Shown piece by piece: positions 17,539-28,257 of a stretch of DNA of 64,000 nucleotides. The notes below the pieces were generated by a model. The model was not told the DNA's origin, did not search any database, and saw only the letters and a program-made list of their open reading frames with translations. Each line of letters begins with the position of its first letter. The stretch's first letter is position 1. Both the position numbers and the translations under genes were made by a program. Source of the stretch: JBCCBV01 sp039033855 (GTDB lineage Bacteria; Planctomycetota; Phycisphaerae; Phycisphaerales; Phycisphaeraceae); NCBI GenBank assembly GCA_039033855.1, contig JBCCBV010000001.1:429641-493640 (forward strand). The letters run 5' to 3'.

Positions 17539-18894
17539 CTACTCGCCAACCACCTTTTTCCGACGAAGGATGTGGTGGTAGTGCTGCGCAAAGCGGTGGG
17601 CCTCGTCCCGGATCGCCTGGCAGAGCTTCAGCCCGGCGTTGTTGCGGGCCAGCCGGATCGGCTCGCTCCGCGCCTGGGCGTAGATGAGCTCTTGTTTCTT
17701 GGCGAGCGAAACCACCATCGGCGGGCGGACGTCGAGCCCGTCGAACGCTTCCATCGCGGCGTGCAACTGGCCCAGCCCGCCGTCGATCAAAATCAGGTCG
17801 GGGTACAGCTCTTGGCCCTGCCCGGCGTCGCGGTATCGGCGCGAAACCACCTCGCGGATCGACGCGTAATCGTCGTTGCCCCCGGCCACGGTCTGGATCC
17901 GATACCGCCGATACTCGTTCTTAAGCGGCCGGCCGTCGACGAAACACACCTTGCTGCCCACCGTTTCGCCGCCCTGCAGGTGGGCGATGTCGATCGCCTC
18001 CATGCAGCGGATCGCGCGGTCGAGCCCCAGCGTCTTACGCAACGACTCCATCCCCTTCTTGGGGTCTTCGATGAGCCCTTCGGACTCGGGCTGCCAGCCG
18101 TCGGACCGGGCGCCGCGGTCGTCGAGCTTTTCGATCGCCCGGACCTGGTCGCGCAGCGCCGCGGCGTCTTCAAACCGCAGGTCGGCCGACGCCGCTTCCA
18201 TCTCCTGCCGAAGCTCGCGCAACATCACGCTGCGTTTGCTCTCCAGGAAGCGGATGAAGCGCTCGACGTCTTTGCGGTACGCCCCGGGCGAAACCCGATC
18301 GGCGCACGGCGCCGTGCACTGCTTGATCGGGTACAGCAGGCAAGGCCGAAAATACTTCCGCCCCGGGTCGTCGCTGCGGATGTCCAGCGAACACGTGCGG
18401 AACTTGAACACCCGCTGCAGCAGCCCCACCGCCTCGCGCAGCGCATACACGCTGGTAAACGGCCCGAGCACCTTGGCGCCCTTGAACTCCGGGCTCGTCG
18501 GCTGCCGGGTGATGAACACGCCCGGGAACTCGTCGCGCAATGTCACCACTAAATAGGGAAACGTCTTGTCGTCGGTCAGCCGTACGTTGAACCGCGGGCG
18601 CACGTCCTTGATCAAGCGGTTTTCGGTCAGCAGCGCCTCGACCTCGGACTCGCACTCGATCACATCGAACCCGCAGATGAGCGGCAGCATCGACCGCTTC
18701 TTCGGCCCCGGGTCGGCCGACGGCACGAAGTAGCTCGACACCCGGACCGGCAGCGTCGACGCCTTGCCGATGTAGATCACCACGCCCGATGCGTCCTTCA
18801 TCAAATAGACGCCCGGCGACTTGGGCAGCGCACGGGCCTGCCGCAGCAGTTCCGCCCGGCGGTCGTCGGCGGTTTGAGATTCAGCCTCGGCCAT
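17539..18894 (-). CDS. uvrC: UvrC-like excinuclease subunit, short form without HhH domain
   Basis: 451 residues against roughly 600 for typical UvrC. UvrC makes both incisions around lesions in UvrABC nucleotide excision repair. Present: GIY-YIG nuclease (KSPGVYLMKDASG, VIYIGKASTLPVRVSSYF, EVEALLTENRLIK), the Cys cluster CLLYPIKQCTAPC, a UVR motif near residues 215-245, and the RNase H-like nuclease core (AIDIAHLQGGETVGS, NEYRRYRI, DLILIDGGLGQLHAA, IRDEAHRFA). Absent: about 100 residues that normally lie between the UVR motif and the RNase H core, and the whole C-terminal helix-hairpin-helix pair; the protein stops soon after RDEAHRFAQHYHHILRRKK. No frameshift or extension was found, so it appears naturally short. 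Whether it is the only UvrC in the genome is unknown. Confidence 0.85.
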   Translation of the reverse strand: MAEAESQTADDRRAELLRQARALPKSPGVYLMKDASGVVIYIGKASTLPVRVSSYFVPSADPGPKKRSMLPLICGFDVIECESEVEALLTENRLIKDVRPRFNVRLTDDKTFPYLVVTLRDEFPGVFITRQPTSPEFKGAKVLGPFTSVYALREAVGLLQRVFKFRTCSLDIRSDDPGRKYFRPCLLYPIKQCTAPCADRVSPGAYRKDVERFIRFLESKRSVMLRELRQEMEAASADLRFEDAAALRDQVRAIEKLDDRGARSDGWQPESEGLIEDPKKGMESLRKTLGLDRAIRCMEAIDIAHLQGGETVGSKVCFVDGRPLKNEYRRYRIQTVAGGNDDYASIREVVSRRYRDAGQGQELYPDLILIDGGLGQLHAAMEAFDGLDVRPPMVVSLAKKQELIYAQARSEPIRLARNNAGLKLCQAIRDEAHRFAQHYHHILRRKKVVGE

Positions 18895-18948
18895 CCCACA
18901 ACCCTATGCGGGGAGACCCGGGGTCAAGCACCCTTTGGGTGGCACGGC

Positions 18949-19593
18949 TCAGCCCGCGGCCGCCACCGGGCGTCGATCGTCGATCGGGTCGACCACCCGA
19001 GCCCGGACAAACGCCTGTCGCCTGCGGTCGCACCCGGTGCACGCCTGGCAGGGCTCGGCGGCTCCGCGTCGGCAGGCCCAGGCCGAGGTCCAATCGACCC
19101 GCAGCTCTTCGCCCAACTGAATCAGCTGCGCGTCGTCGATTTCCAGAAGCGGCGTGTCGATGCGCAGCCGTGCGTCGCCCCCGGTCACCGAGGCGTGCGC
19201 AACGTGCTGACACAGCAGCGCCTGCTCGGCGGCGCGGGCGGCTTCGAGCTCATCCCCATCCACCGCGGCGGGCCAGATCAAACGGTCGGCGCCCTTGCCC
19301 ATCGCGACCGACGTCGCCGCCAGGATGCGCTGGGCCGACGACAGATCAACCGCGGCCTCACCCGTCGGCGGCGCCAACCCCGGCGCGTGATGCACGACCA
19401 CCGCAAGCCCGCCCAACTGCTCGGCCTGCTTTTGCACGGCGGCCAGCCGGTTGTCGGCCGAAGGCCGGCCGTCGGCGACGTGCACCAGCACCACCTGCTC
19501 CTGCTCGCTCCGACGCTGATCCACCGCCACCGCCGCCGCCACCAAGCCGCGCGGACCGCCTCCGACCATCACCACCAGCGGAGCTTGGGCCAT
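18949..19593 (-). CDS. QueC-like protein with altered PP-loop
   Basis: 214 residues, close to QueC size. QueC makes 7-cyano-7-deazaguanine (preQ0) with ATP. The C-terminal zinc motif is intact: CRRGAAEPCQACTGCDRRRQAF is C-x7-C-x2-C-x2-C followed by the RxxAF of QueC. The N-terminal ATP pyrophosphatase loop, normally SGGxDS, reads MVGGGPRGLVAAA, so the Ser and Asp of the loop are missing. The middle (SSAQRILAATSVAMGKGADR, VDGDELEAAR, TPLLEIDDAQLIQLGEEL) resembles QueC helices. It may be a pseudoenzyme, a zinc protein, or an ATP-site variant. It lies 54 bp upstream of uvrC, same strand. No other queuosine gene is nearby. Confidence 0.65.
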   Translation of the reverse strand: MAQAPLVVMVGGGPRGLVAAAVAVDQRRSEQEQVVLVHVADGRPSADNRLAAVQKQAEQLGGLAVVVHHAPGLAPPTGEAAVDLSSAQRILAATSVAMGKGADRLIWPAAVDGDELEAARAAEQALLCQHVAHASVTGGDARLRIDTPLLEIDDAQLIQLGEELRVDWTSAWACRRGAAEPCQACTGCDRRRQAFVRARVVDPIDDRRPVAAAG

Positions 19594-19724
19594 GCCAACG
19601 CTATCGGTCGGGGTTGCGCAGGGCGCCCAGATTTCAGACGCGACCTTCCAAGCCCGTTCCCCCGATCTGATAGGTTTTGCTGGTCTTCGGACGCATCGAT
19701 CACGTCACTCGGCAGACCGGCTTC

Positions 19725-20162
19725 ATGAGCGAACCCCGACCCGACCCGGCCGCGACCTCCACCTCGACCCCGCCGGCTTTGGACCCGCCGCCGCCCCCCG
19801 CCCCCGACCCGCTGCACCACCACCCCCGCATGATCGAGGCCCGCCGACGCTATTGGCGGACCAACCTCACCGCCGTGGGCGTGCTCCTGTCCATCTGGGC
19901 CGCGGTGTCGCTCGGAGCCGGGGTTTTGTTCGCCGACACCCTCTCGGCGTACTCCGTCGGCGGGGCGCCGCTCGGATTCTGGATGGCCCAGCAGGGGTCG
20001 ATCGCCACCTTCGTGGTGCTGGTCCTCGTCTACGCCCTGGTCATGAACTCCGCCGACCGCCGGCTGCAACGCGCCGTGCAAGACGCCCACGCCGAGCTCG
20101 ACCCCAAATCAGAACCCGGCGCCCCCGCATCTGCGGCTACCCCCGCCTCGGAGGCCCGCTAA
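19725..20162 (+). CDS. DUF4212 small subunit of a sodium:solute symporter
   Basis: 145 residues. A Pro/Thr/Asp-rich N-terminal tail (about 40 residues), then RMIEARRRYWRTNLTAVGVL and LSIWAAVSLGAGVLFADTL as membrane helix 1, and FWMAQQGSIATFVVLVLVYA as helix 2, which is the DUF4212 pattern (small partner found next to VC_2705-type solute symporters). ATG 19725 chosen; codons upstream are not family-like. It ends 3 bp before the symporter gene, so the two are co-translated. Together they form a two-subunit transporter in the inner membrane; acetate or other monocarboxylates are common substrates of related systems, which is only a guess here. Confidence 0.85.
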   Translation: MSEPRPDPAATSTSTPPALDPPPPPAPDPLHHHPRMIEARRRYWRTNLTAVGVLLSIWAAVSLGAGVLFADTLSAYSVGGAPLGFWMAQQGSIATFVVLVLVYALVMNSADRRLQRAVQDAHAELDPKSEPGAPASAATPASEAR

Positions 20163-20165
20163 GCG

Positions 20166-22142
<1,977 letters not shown>

Positions 22143-22347
22143 GCCAAAGAATGACCCCGCCGTCGGGACGATCCGTTGGGCCCGTCCTTCGCCCAAAATT
22201 CGCCGGAGTTAGCCTCGGCAACGGCTTGACCCGCCGCCTTGGGGTGGATAGCTTGACCGGCTCGGCGTAAAGCGGCCCTTCGGCAAAAGTTGCCGGCCGC
22301 ACCCCCGGGCCTTTGCCGCCCCGCCGACCTTTTTCTCGGAGTTCCCG

Positions 22348-22530
22348 ATGCTCCCGGTGCAGCGTAAAACGCGGACCCAAACCCGCAACGGCCGGTCACA
22401 CGACCGGATCCAACCGCCGAACATCGCCAGTTGCCCCAACTGCGGCTCGGCCAAACGCCCCCACGCGGCGTGCATGGAGTGCGGATACGTCCGCCCCGGC
22501 CTGTCCCTGCGTCTGCGCGAAGAGGACTAA
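22348..22530 (+). CDS. rpmF: 50S ribosomal protein bL32
   Basis: 60 residues, normal bL32 length. MLPVQRKTRTQTRNGRSHDR, then the zinc ribbon CPNCGSAKRPHAACMECGYV (CxxC ... CxxC). Part of the large ribosomal subunit. It is the first gene of the fatty-acid operon; rpmF-plsX is a widely conserved pair. The ATG at 22348 has no strong Shine-Dalgarno. Confidence 0.96.
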   Translation: MLPVQRKTRTQTRNGRSHDRIQPPNIASCPNCGSAKRPHAACMECGYVRPGLSLRLREED

Positions 22531-22534
22531 GACT

Positions 22535-23590
22535 TTGCGCATCGGCGTCGATGTCATGGGCGGCGATCACGCGCCCGGCGCCATCCTCGATGGATGCGTC
22601 GAAGCTATCCAACACCTGGGCGAAGGCGATTCAATCGTCCTCATCGGCGACGAAGCCAAAATCAAGCCTGCCCTCCAAGCCGCCGGCCTCGCCGGCGACC
22701 CCCGCTTCGAGGTCGTCGCCACCACGCAGGTCATCGAGATGGGCGACGCGCCCGTCACCGCCCTGCGCAACAAGCAAGACAGCTCCATCGTCCGCTGGGG
22801 ATGGCTCGGCGGCAAACGCGCCGGCGACCAGCGGTGCGACATCATCATCTCTGCCGGCAACACCGGCGCCTGCGTGGCCTCGGCTCAAATGTCGATGCGC
22901 CGCCTGCCCGGGGTCCACCGGCCGGGCATCGCCGTCACCCTGCCGACCTTCCACGGCCCGGTGGTGATCTGCGACGTCGGCGCCAACCCCGAGCCCCGGC
23001 CCTCGCACCTGCACCAATACGCCCTGATGGCCGCCGTCTACGCCGAGCGCGTCATCGGCGTCCCCGAGCCCACCGTCGGCCTGCTTTCCATCGGCGGCGA
23101 AGAGGGCAAGGGCAACGCGATGGCCAAAGAGACCCACGCCCTGCTCAAGTCGGACCCCACCGTCCGCTACGAGGGGCTGGTCGAAGGCCGCGAGCTGTTC
23201 ACCGGCAAGGTCCGCGTGCTGGTGACCGAAGGCTTTACCGGCAACGTGGTCCTCAAACTCGCCGAGGGCCTCTCGGCCGGCATCTTCCAAACCATCGCCC
23301 GCGAGGTCGCCGAGTCCGACCCCGAATTCGCCCCGCGACTCGGGCCCGTGGTCAAGAGCATCTACAAGAAGCACGACTACCACGAGTACGGCGGAGCCCC
23401 CCTGCTCGGGGCCAACGGCGTCTGCCTGATCTGCCACGGCTCGTCCGAATCCCGCACCATCGCCAACGCCGTGCGCGCCGCCCGCGACTACATGCTCAAG
23501 GGCGTGAACGACGGCATCGTCCAGGCCATCGAGCGCTCCGAAGCCGCCCTCGGCGCAGCCCCGGCCGGCGCCGCCGAGGCCTCGGCGTGA
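22535..23590 (+). CDS. plsX: Phosphate acyltransferase PlsX
   Basis: 351 residues. Makes acyl-phosphate from acyl-ACP for phospholipid synthesis. Motifs: LRIGVDVMGGDHAP at the start, ISAGNTGACVASAQM, LLSIGGEEGKGNAM, GLVEGRELFTGKVRVLVTEG followed by FTGNVVLKLAEG, and GGAPLLGANGVCLICHG. TTG 22535 is the start: it gives the family N-terminus, follows the rpmF stop by 4 bp, and AGAGGA (22520-22525) lies inside the end of rpmF. The frame continues upstream through rpmF but that part is a shadow. Its stop overlaps the fabH GTG. Confidence 0.95.
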   Translation: MRIGVDVMGGDHAPGAILDGCVEAIQHLGEGDSIVLIGDEAKIKPALQAAGLAGDPRFEVVATTQVIEMGDAPVTALRNKQDSSIVRWGWLGGKRAGDQRCDIIISAGNTGACVASAQMSMRRLPGVHRPGIAVTLPTFHGPVVICDVGANPEPRPSHLHQYALMAAVYAERVIGVPEPTVGLLSIGGEEGKGNAMAKETHALLKSDPTVRYEGLVEGRELFTGKVRVLVTEGFTGNVVLKLAEGLSAGIFQTIAREVAESDPEFAPRLGPVVKSIYKKHDYHEYGGAPLLGANGVCLICHGSSESRTIANAVRAARDYMLKGVNDGIVQAIERSEAALGAAPAGAAEASA

Positions 23591-24606
23591 CCTCGGTCCG
23601 CAGCGGCGGGCCCTCCGACCCCGGCACTGGGGTACGCCTCGCCGGCACGGCCATGGTCGTCCCCGAAGCCGTCCTGACCAACCAGGACCTCGCCCAGCGC
23701 GTCGACACCAGCGACGCGTGGATCGTCCAGCGCACCGGCATCCGCGAACGCCACGTGGCCGGGCCCGAGCAAGACACCGTCTCCCTGGCGTCCGACGCCC
23801 TGCGCGCCGCCCTGGACAACGCCGGGTGGGACCCGCCCGACCTCGACCTGGTCCTGGTGGCCACCATCACGCCCGGCATGCTGTGCCCGTCGGTCGCCGC
23901 CCGCGTGGTCGACCGCGTCGGGGCCACGCCCGCCGGCGCCATGGACCTGGCGGCCGCCTGCGCCGGCTTCCTTTACGGGCTCAACCTGGCCGACGCCATG
24001 ATCCGCAGCGGCTCGGCCCGGCGTGTCGCCGTCGTGGGCTCCGAAACCATGACCCGCGCCGTCGATCCCACCGACCGCCGAACCTGCATCCTCTTCGGCG
24101 ACGGCGCCGGCGCCGCATTGTTCGAAGCCGACCCCGACCCCGACCGCGGCTGCCGGTTCCAAGCCATGCGCAGCGCCGGGGAAAACTGGGCGGCCCTGTA
24201 TCTGCCCGAACACGACGACCACGTGCCCGAAGACCGGTCGCACTTCAACGGCACGCTGGGCACGCTGCAGATGAACGGGCGCGAGGTCTTCAAGATCGCC
24301 GTGCACGCCACCGAGTCCATCATCGACGAGGCCCTGGAAAAGTCCGGCCTGACCGCCGCGGACTTGTCGATGGTCATCGCCCACCAGTCCAACGCCCGCA
24401 TCCTCGAAAGCACCCGCCGACGGCTCGGCCTGCCCGCCGACAAGCTGTACGTCAACATCGACCGCTACGGGAACACCTCGGCCGCGTCGATCCCGATCGG
24501 GCTGCACGAACTCCGCTCGGCCGGGCGTGTGAAAGAAGGCGACTGGGTGCTGTTCACCGGGGTCGGCGGCGGCATGTGTTGGGGCGCCAGCACGTGGAAG
24601 CTCTAA
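23587..24606 (+). CDS. fabH: Beta-ketoacyl-ACP synthase III
   Basis: 339 residues. Condenses acetyl-CoA with malonyl-ACP to start fatty-acid synthesis. Catalytic Cys in DLAAACAGFLYGL, His in MVIAHQSNARI, Asn in NIDRYGNTSAASI; RTGIRERHVAG near the N-terminus and ILFGDGAGAALFEAD are family blocks. GTG 23587 overlaps the plsX stop as GTGA, giving a start MTSVRSGGP and about 15 extra residues before the family core. Translationally coupled to plsX. Confidence 0.95.
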   Translation: MTSVRSGGPSDPGTGVRLAGTAMVVPEAVLTNQDLAQRVDTSDAWIVQRTGIRERHVAGPEQDTVSLASDALRAALDNAGWDPPDLDLVLVATITPGMLCPSVAARVVDRVGATPAGAMDLAAACAGFLYGLNLADAMIRSGSARRVAVVGSETMTRAVDPTDRRTCILFGDGAGAALFEADPDPDRGCRFQAMRSAGENWAALYLPEHDDHVPEDRSHFNGTLGTLQMNGREVFKIAVHATESIIDEALEKSGLTAADLSMVIAHQSNARILESTRRRLGLPADKLYVNIDRYGNTSAASIPIGLHELRSAGRVKEGDWVLFTGVGGGMCWGASTWKL

Positions 24607-24706
24607 CCCCTACTCTGTGCGGCTCGACATCGCCGGCCCGAGCGCCCCAAGCGCCCGCCGCGCGGCCAACCTCCTGCCAATCCCAAACCTCCGAGACTTT
24701 CTCGAC

Positions 24707-25645
24707 GTGACCGACACCCCTTCCATCGTGCTGCTGTGCCCCGGACAGGGCGCCCAGAAGGTGGGCATGGGCACGGCCTGGGCCGAGGCGTCTCCCGCCG
24801 CCAAAGCCGTCTTCGACGAGGCCGCCGACGTGCTCGGCTACGACCTGCTGGCGCTTTGCCAGGACGGCCCCGCCGAAACGCTCGACCGCACCGACCGCGC
24901 GCAACCCGCCATCCTCGCCTGCTCGGCCGCCTGCTACCGCGGATTGGTCGATCGCGGCGACCTGGACCCGTCCGCCGTCGCCGCCTCCGCCGGGCTGAGC
25001 CTGGGCGAGTTCACCGCCTTGCACCTGGCCGGCGCGCTGAGCCTGGCCGACGCGCTGCGGGTCGTGCAGGAGCGCGGCCGGGCCATGCAAACCGCCGCTG
25101 AGGCCGTCGATTCCTCCATGGTCGCCCTCACCGGCGAGGTCGAAGAATCCCTGATCCGCAAGCTCTGCGAAGATGTCAAGGCGTCCCTCGCACCCGGCGC
25201 AGTGCTCGAGCCGGCCAACTTCAACTCGCCCATACAGGTGGTGGTCAGCGGCTCGCGCAACGCCTGCGACGCCGTGCTGGCCCCGGCGCAAGAGGCGGGC
25301 CTCAAGGCCACGCCGCTCGCCGTCGCCGGAGCGTTCCACAGCCCGATCATGGCCTCAGCCGGAGATGCCCTGCGCACCGTCATGCGAAGCGTGACCTGGA
25401 GCGCGCCTTCGTTCCGGGTCGAGTCCAACGCGCTCGGCGGGCCGCACGCCGACGATCCTTCCTCGATCCAGGACCAGCTCGTCGCTCAGTTAACCGCGCC
25501 CGTGCGCTGGAGCGGGTCGATCGCCGGCCTGGCCGACACCCACGCCGGGGCGCGTTGGGTCGAGCTCGCCCCGGGCAAGGTGCTTTCGGGGCTGCTCCGC
25601 CGGATCGACCGCCGGGTCAAAGCCGAGAACCACGACCAGCCCTGA
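24707..25645 (+). CDS. fabD: Malonyl-CoA:ACP transacylase
   Basis: 312 residues, the usual size. Loads malonyl onto ACP. Motifs: LLCPGQGAQKVGMG, active Ser in AGLSLGEFTALHLAG, QVVVSGSRNAC, and the catalytic His in AGAFHSPIMASAG. GTG 24707 (MTDTPSIVLLCPGQ) fits the family N-terminus; a GTG at 24617 in the same frame would add 30 residues that do not resemble FabD, so it is less likely. The choice decides whether the fabH-fabD gap is 100 or 10 bp. Confidence 0.93.
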   Translation: MTDTPSIVLLCPGQGAQKVGMGTAWAEASPAAKAVFDEAADVLGYDLLALCQDGPAETLDRTDRAQPAILACSAACYRGLVDRGDLDPSAVAASAGLSLGEFTALHLAGALSLADALRVVQERGRAMQTAAEAVDSSMVALTGEVEESLIRKLCEDVKASLAPGAVLEPANFNSPIQVVVSGSRNACDAVLAPAQEAGLKATPLAVAGAFHSPIMASAGDALRTVMRSVTWSAPSFRVESNALGGPHADDPSSIQDQLVAQLTAPVRWSGSIAGLADTHAGARWVELAPGKVLSGLLRRIDRRVKAENHDQP

Positions 25646-25686
25646 ACACGCCCGCCCGCCGCGGCGCGCCACACAAGAACCTTCTC

Positions 25687-26439
25687 ATGAGTGCAAGCAA
25701 GACAGAACAACGCGTGGCCGTGGTCACCGGCGCCTCGCGCGGGATCGGCCGAGAGATCGCCAAGGCCGTCGCCGCCCAGGGCCGCCACGTGGTCTGCGTG
25801 GCCCGCGGGCAGGAAAAGCTCGAATCCGTGGTCAAAGAGATCCAGGACACCGGCGGCCTCGCCAGCTGGCAGACCTGCGACCTGTCCGACGGCGCCGCGG
25901 TCGAGGCCCTGATCGGCCGAGTGGGCGACGACCACGGCCGGCTCGACATCCTCATCAACAACGCCGGCATCACCCGCGACAACCTCCTGCTGCGCATGAC
26001 CGACGACGAGTGGGACGACGTCATGCAGACCAACCTGCGGTCGGTCTTCATCGCCACGCGCACCGCCCTGCGGGTCATGATGCGCGGCAAGTTCGGCCGA
26101 GTGGTCAACGTGGGCTCGGTGTCGGGGCTGGTGGGCAACGCCGGGCAGGCCAACTACGCCGCCGCCAAGGCCGCGCTGTCGGGCTTCACCAAGACCGTGG
26201 CCCGCGAGCTGGCGGGCAAAGGCATCACCGCCAACGTGCTGGCGCCCGGCTTTATCGAAACCGACATGACCAAGGACCTTCCGGAAAAGATCCAAGACGC
26301 CGCCCGCTCGGCGATCCCGCTCCGGCGTTTCGGCCGACCCGAAGAGGTGGCCGCGGCCGCCGCTTTCCTCAGCTCCGACAGCGCCGGCTACGTCAGCGGG
26401 CAGGTGCTCGCGGTGGACGGCGGGATGACGATGTGCTAA
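25687..26439 (+). CDS. fabG: 3-oxoacyl-ACP reductase
   Basis: 250 residues, short-chain dehydrogenase. Reduces 3-oxoacyl-ACP with NADPH. Cofactor motif VVTGASRGIGREIAK, then ILINNAGITRDNLLLRM (NAG motif), Ser in VVNVGSVSGLVGNAGQ, and the catalytic YxxxK in ANYAAAKAALSG. FIETDMTKDLPE near the end is FabG-like. ATG 25687 is 41 bp after fabD, without a clear Shine-Dalgarno. Confidence 0.95.
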   Translation: MSASKTEQRVAVVTGASRGIGREIAKAVAAQGRHVVCVARGQEKLESVVKEIQDTGGLASWQTCDLSDGAAVEALIGRVGDDHGRLDILINNAGITRDNLLLRMTDDEWDDVMQTNLRSVFIATRTALRVMMRGKFGRVVNVGSVSGLVGNAGQANYAAAKAALSGFTKTVARELAGKGITANVLAPGFIETDMTKDLPEKIQDAARSAIPLRRFGRPEEVAAAAAFLSSDSAGYVSGQVLAVDGGMTMC

Positions 26440-26592
26440 CCCCGCGCGGCGATCGCCGCGTGCCGAACCCCACGCCGCGTGGCGGGGGACGGCCGCGAGC
26501 GATATAGTCGCGCATCACCCGGCGGACGCTCGCCTTCGCGGCGTCGCCTCGACCCTCGGCCGACCTCCCCTCGGCCCGTATGGAGACACGCT

Positions 26593-26847
26593 ATGGACGA
26601 GAACGAGATCCTCGAAAAGGTCAAGGGCATCGTCGCCGAACAGATGGGCGTGGACAAGAACGAGATCAGCCGTGACACGTCCTTCGTCAACGACCTCAAC
26701 GCCGACTCGCTCGACACCGTTGAACTGGTGATGGAGTTCGAGGACGAGTTTGAAACCTCGATCCCCGACGAAGAAGCCGAAAAGATCCAGACCGTCGGTC
26801 AGGCCGTCGACTTCATCAAGTCGCACTACGACGCTTCGGCCAGCTGA
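26593..26847 (+). CDS. acpP: Acyl carrier protein
   Basis: 84 residues, acidic. Carries acyl chains on phosphopantetheine attached to the Ser of NADSLDTVELVM. VKGIVAEQMGVDKNEI and EFEDEFETSIPDEEAEKI are ACP helices. ATG 26593 is preceded by GGAG (26582-26585). The 153 bp upstream of it could hold an extra promoter (TATAGT at 26505-26510 without a good -35), which would allow the high ACP level cells need; this is weak. Confidence 0.96.
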   Translation: MDENEILEKVKGIVAEQMGVDKNEISRDTSFVNDLNADSLDTVELVMEFEDEFETSIPDEEAEKIQTVGQAVDFIKSHYDASAS

Positions 26848-26970
26848 CCGGACAACGCGGGCGCGGGGCGGACCCCGCTCGGACACGACGGACGCTGGCC
26901 CCGCGCCGGTGCCCCGACGCCCGGGCGTCGCCCCGCCTCCCCGCCGCAGACCCTTTCCCACGCTACGCCC

Positions 26971-28203
26971 ATGCAACGACGCGTTGTTATCACCGGCCTC
27001 GGCTGGGCCACCAGCCTCGGCGCTTCGGTCTCCAAGGTCTACGACCGGCTCTGCCAGGGCGAGTCGGGCATCGTCCCGATCACCCGCTTCGACGCAAACG
27101 CCCACGGCGTGACCTTCGGCGGCGAGTTCACCGCGTTCACGCCCGAACCGCAGATCGACGCCCGCACCGCCAAGAAGCTCGACCGCTTCTCGCAGTTCGC
27201 CGTCGCCGCTTCGGTCGACGCCGTCGAACAAGCCGGGCTCGACTTCGACCAGGAAGACCCCTTCCGCTGTGGCTGCATCATCGGCTCGGGCGTCGGCGGC
27301 ATCGAAGAGTTCGCCGACGGCCACACCAAGATGCTCCAAAAGGGGCCGACCCGTATCAGCCCCTTCATGGTGCCCAAGCTGATGTGCAACGCAGCGCCCG
27401 GCAACGTGGCGATCCGCTTCGGACTCCGGGGCCCCAACTACGCCACCACCTCCGCGTGCGCTTCAGGCGGCCACGCCATCGGCGCGGCCTTCGATCAGGT
27501 CCAGGGCGGCCACGCCGACGTGATCATCGCCGGCGGAGCCGAGGCCGCGCTCACCCCACTCGGGCTCGCCACCTTCGTGGCGCTCAAAGCGTTGTCGAAG
27601 CGCAACGACGACCCGGCCCGGGCCTCGCGCCCATTCGACCGCGACCGCGACGGCTTCGTCCTGTCCGAGGGCGCCGGCGTCGTGGTGCTCGAATCCCTCG
27701 AACACGCCCAGGCCCGCGGCGCCGAAATCCTCGGCGAGATGCTCGGCTGGGGCCAGTCGAACGACGGCTACCACATTACCGCCCCGCTCGAAGACGGCCA
27801 GGGCGCCGCCGCCGCCATGAAAGCCGCCCTCAAACGGGCCGGCCTCAACCCCGGCGACATCGGCTACATCAACGCCCATGGCACCTCGACCGGCCTGGGC
27901 GACCTGGCCGAAACCCGCGCCGTCCGCAACGTGTTCGGCGATAACGCGCCCCCCACGTCCTCCACCAAGTCGATGCTCGGCCACCTGCTCGGCGCCTCCG
28001 GCGGCGTCGAATCGGTCATCTGCGCCGAAGCGCTCCGCACCGGCATCTGCCCGCCCACCATCAACCACGACAACCCGGGCGAGGGCTGCGACCTCGACTA
28101 CATCCCCAACCAAGCCCGCGAAATCAAGCCCAAGGCCGTGCTCAACAACTCGTTCGGCTTCGGCGGCCACAACACCTCGCTGGCGTTCGGCCGGTTCGAG
28201 TAA
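26971..28203 (+). CDS. fabF: Beta-ketoacyl-ACP synthase II
   Basis: 410 residues, the elongation condensing enzyme. Cys-His-His triad: TTSACASGGHAIGAA, INAHGTSTGLGD and STKSMLGHLLGASGG. RRVVITGLGWATSLGASV at the N-terminus and NNSFGFGGHNTSLAF at the C-terminus are family blocks. ATG 26971 lacks a visible Shine-Dalgarno. Last gene of the operon; 123 bp after acpP. Confidence 0.95.
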   Translation: MQRRVVITGLGWATSLGASVSKVYDRLCQGESGIVPITRFDANAHGVTFGGEFTAFTPEPQIDARTAKKLDRFSQFAVAASVDAVEQAGLDFDQEDPFRCGCIIGSGVGGIEEFADGHTKMLQKGPTRISPFMVPKLMCNAAPGNVAIRFGLRGPNYATTSACASGGHAIGAAFDQVQGGHADVIIAGGAEAALTPLGLATFVALKALSKRNDDPARASRPFDRDRDGFVLSEGAGVVVLESLEHAQARGAEILGEMLGWGQSNDGYHITAPLEDGQGAAAAMKAALKRAGLNPGDIGYINAHGTSTGLGDLAETRAVRNVFGDNAPPTSSTKSMLGHLLGASGGVESVICAEALRTGICPPTINHDNPGEGCDLDYIPNQAREIKPKAVLNNSFGFGGHNTSLAFGRFE

Positions 28204-28243
28204 CCCTTCGCCCACCCGACTCCGCCCGTCGCGGCGAGTGTTC

Positions 28244-28249
28244 TATAAT
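28244..28249 (+). promoter_or_regulatory. Perfect -10 box close to the start of the FAD/Fe-S oxidoreductase gene
   Basis: TATAAT ends 8 bases before the ATG at 28258. If it is used, transcription would start on or within a base or two of the ATG, giving a leaderless mRNA. No -35 is seen at 16-18 bp. A full TATAAT by chance is rare in DNA of this GC content. Confidence 0.45.
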
Positions 28250-28257
28250 TTAAGACC

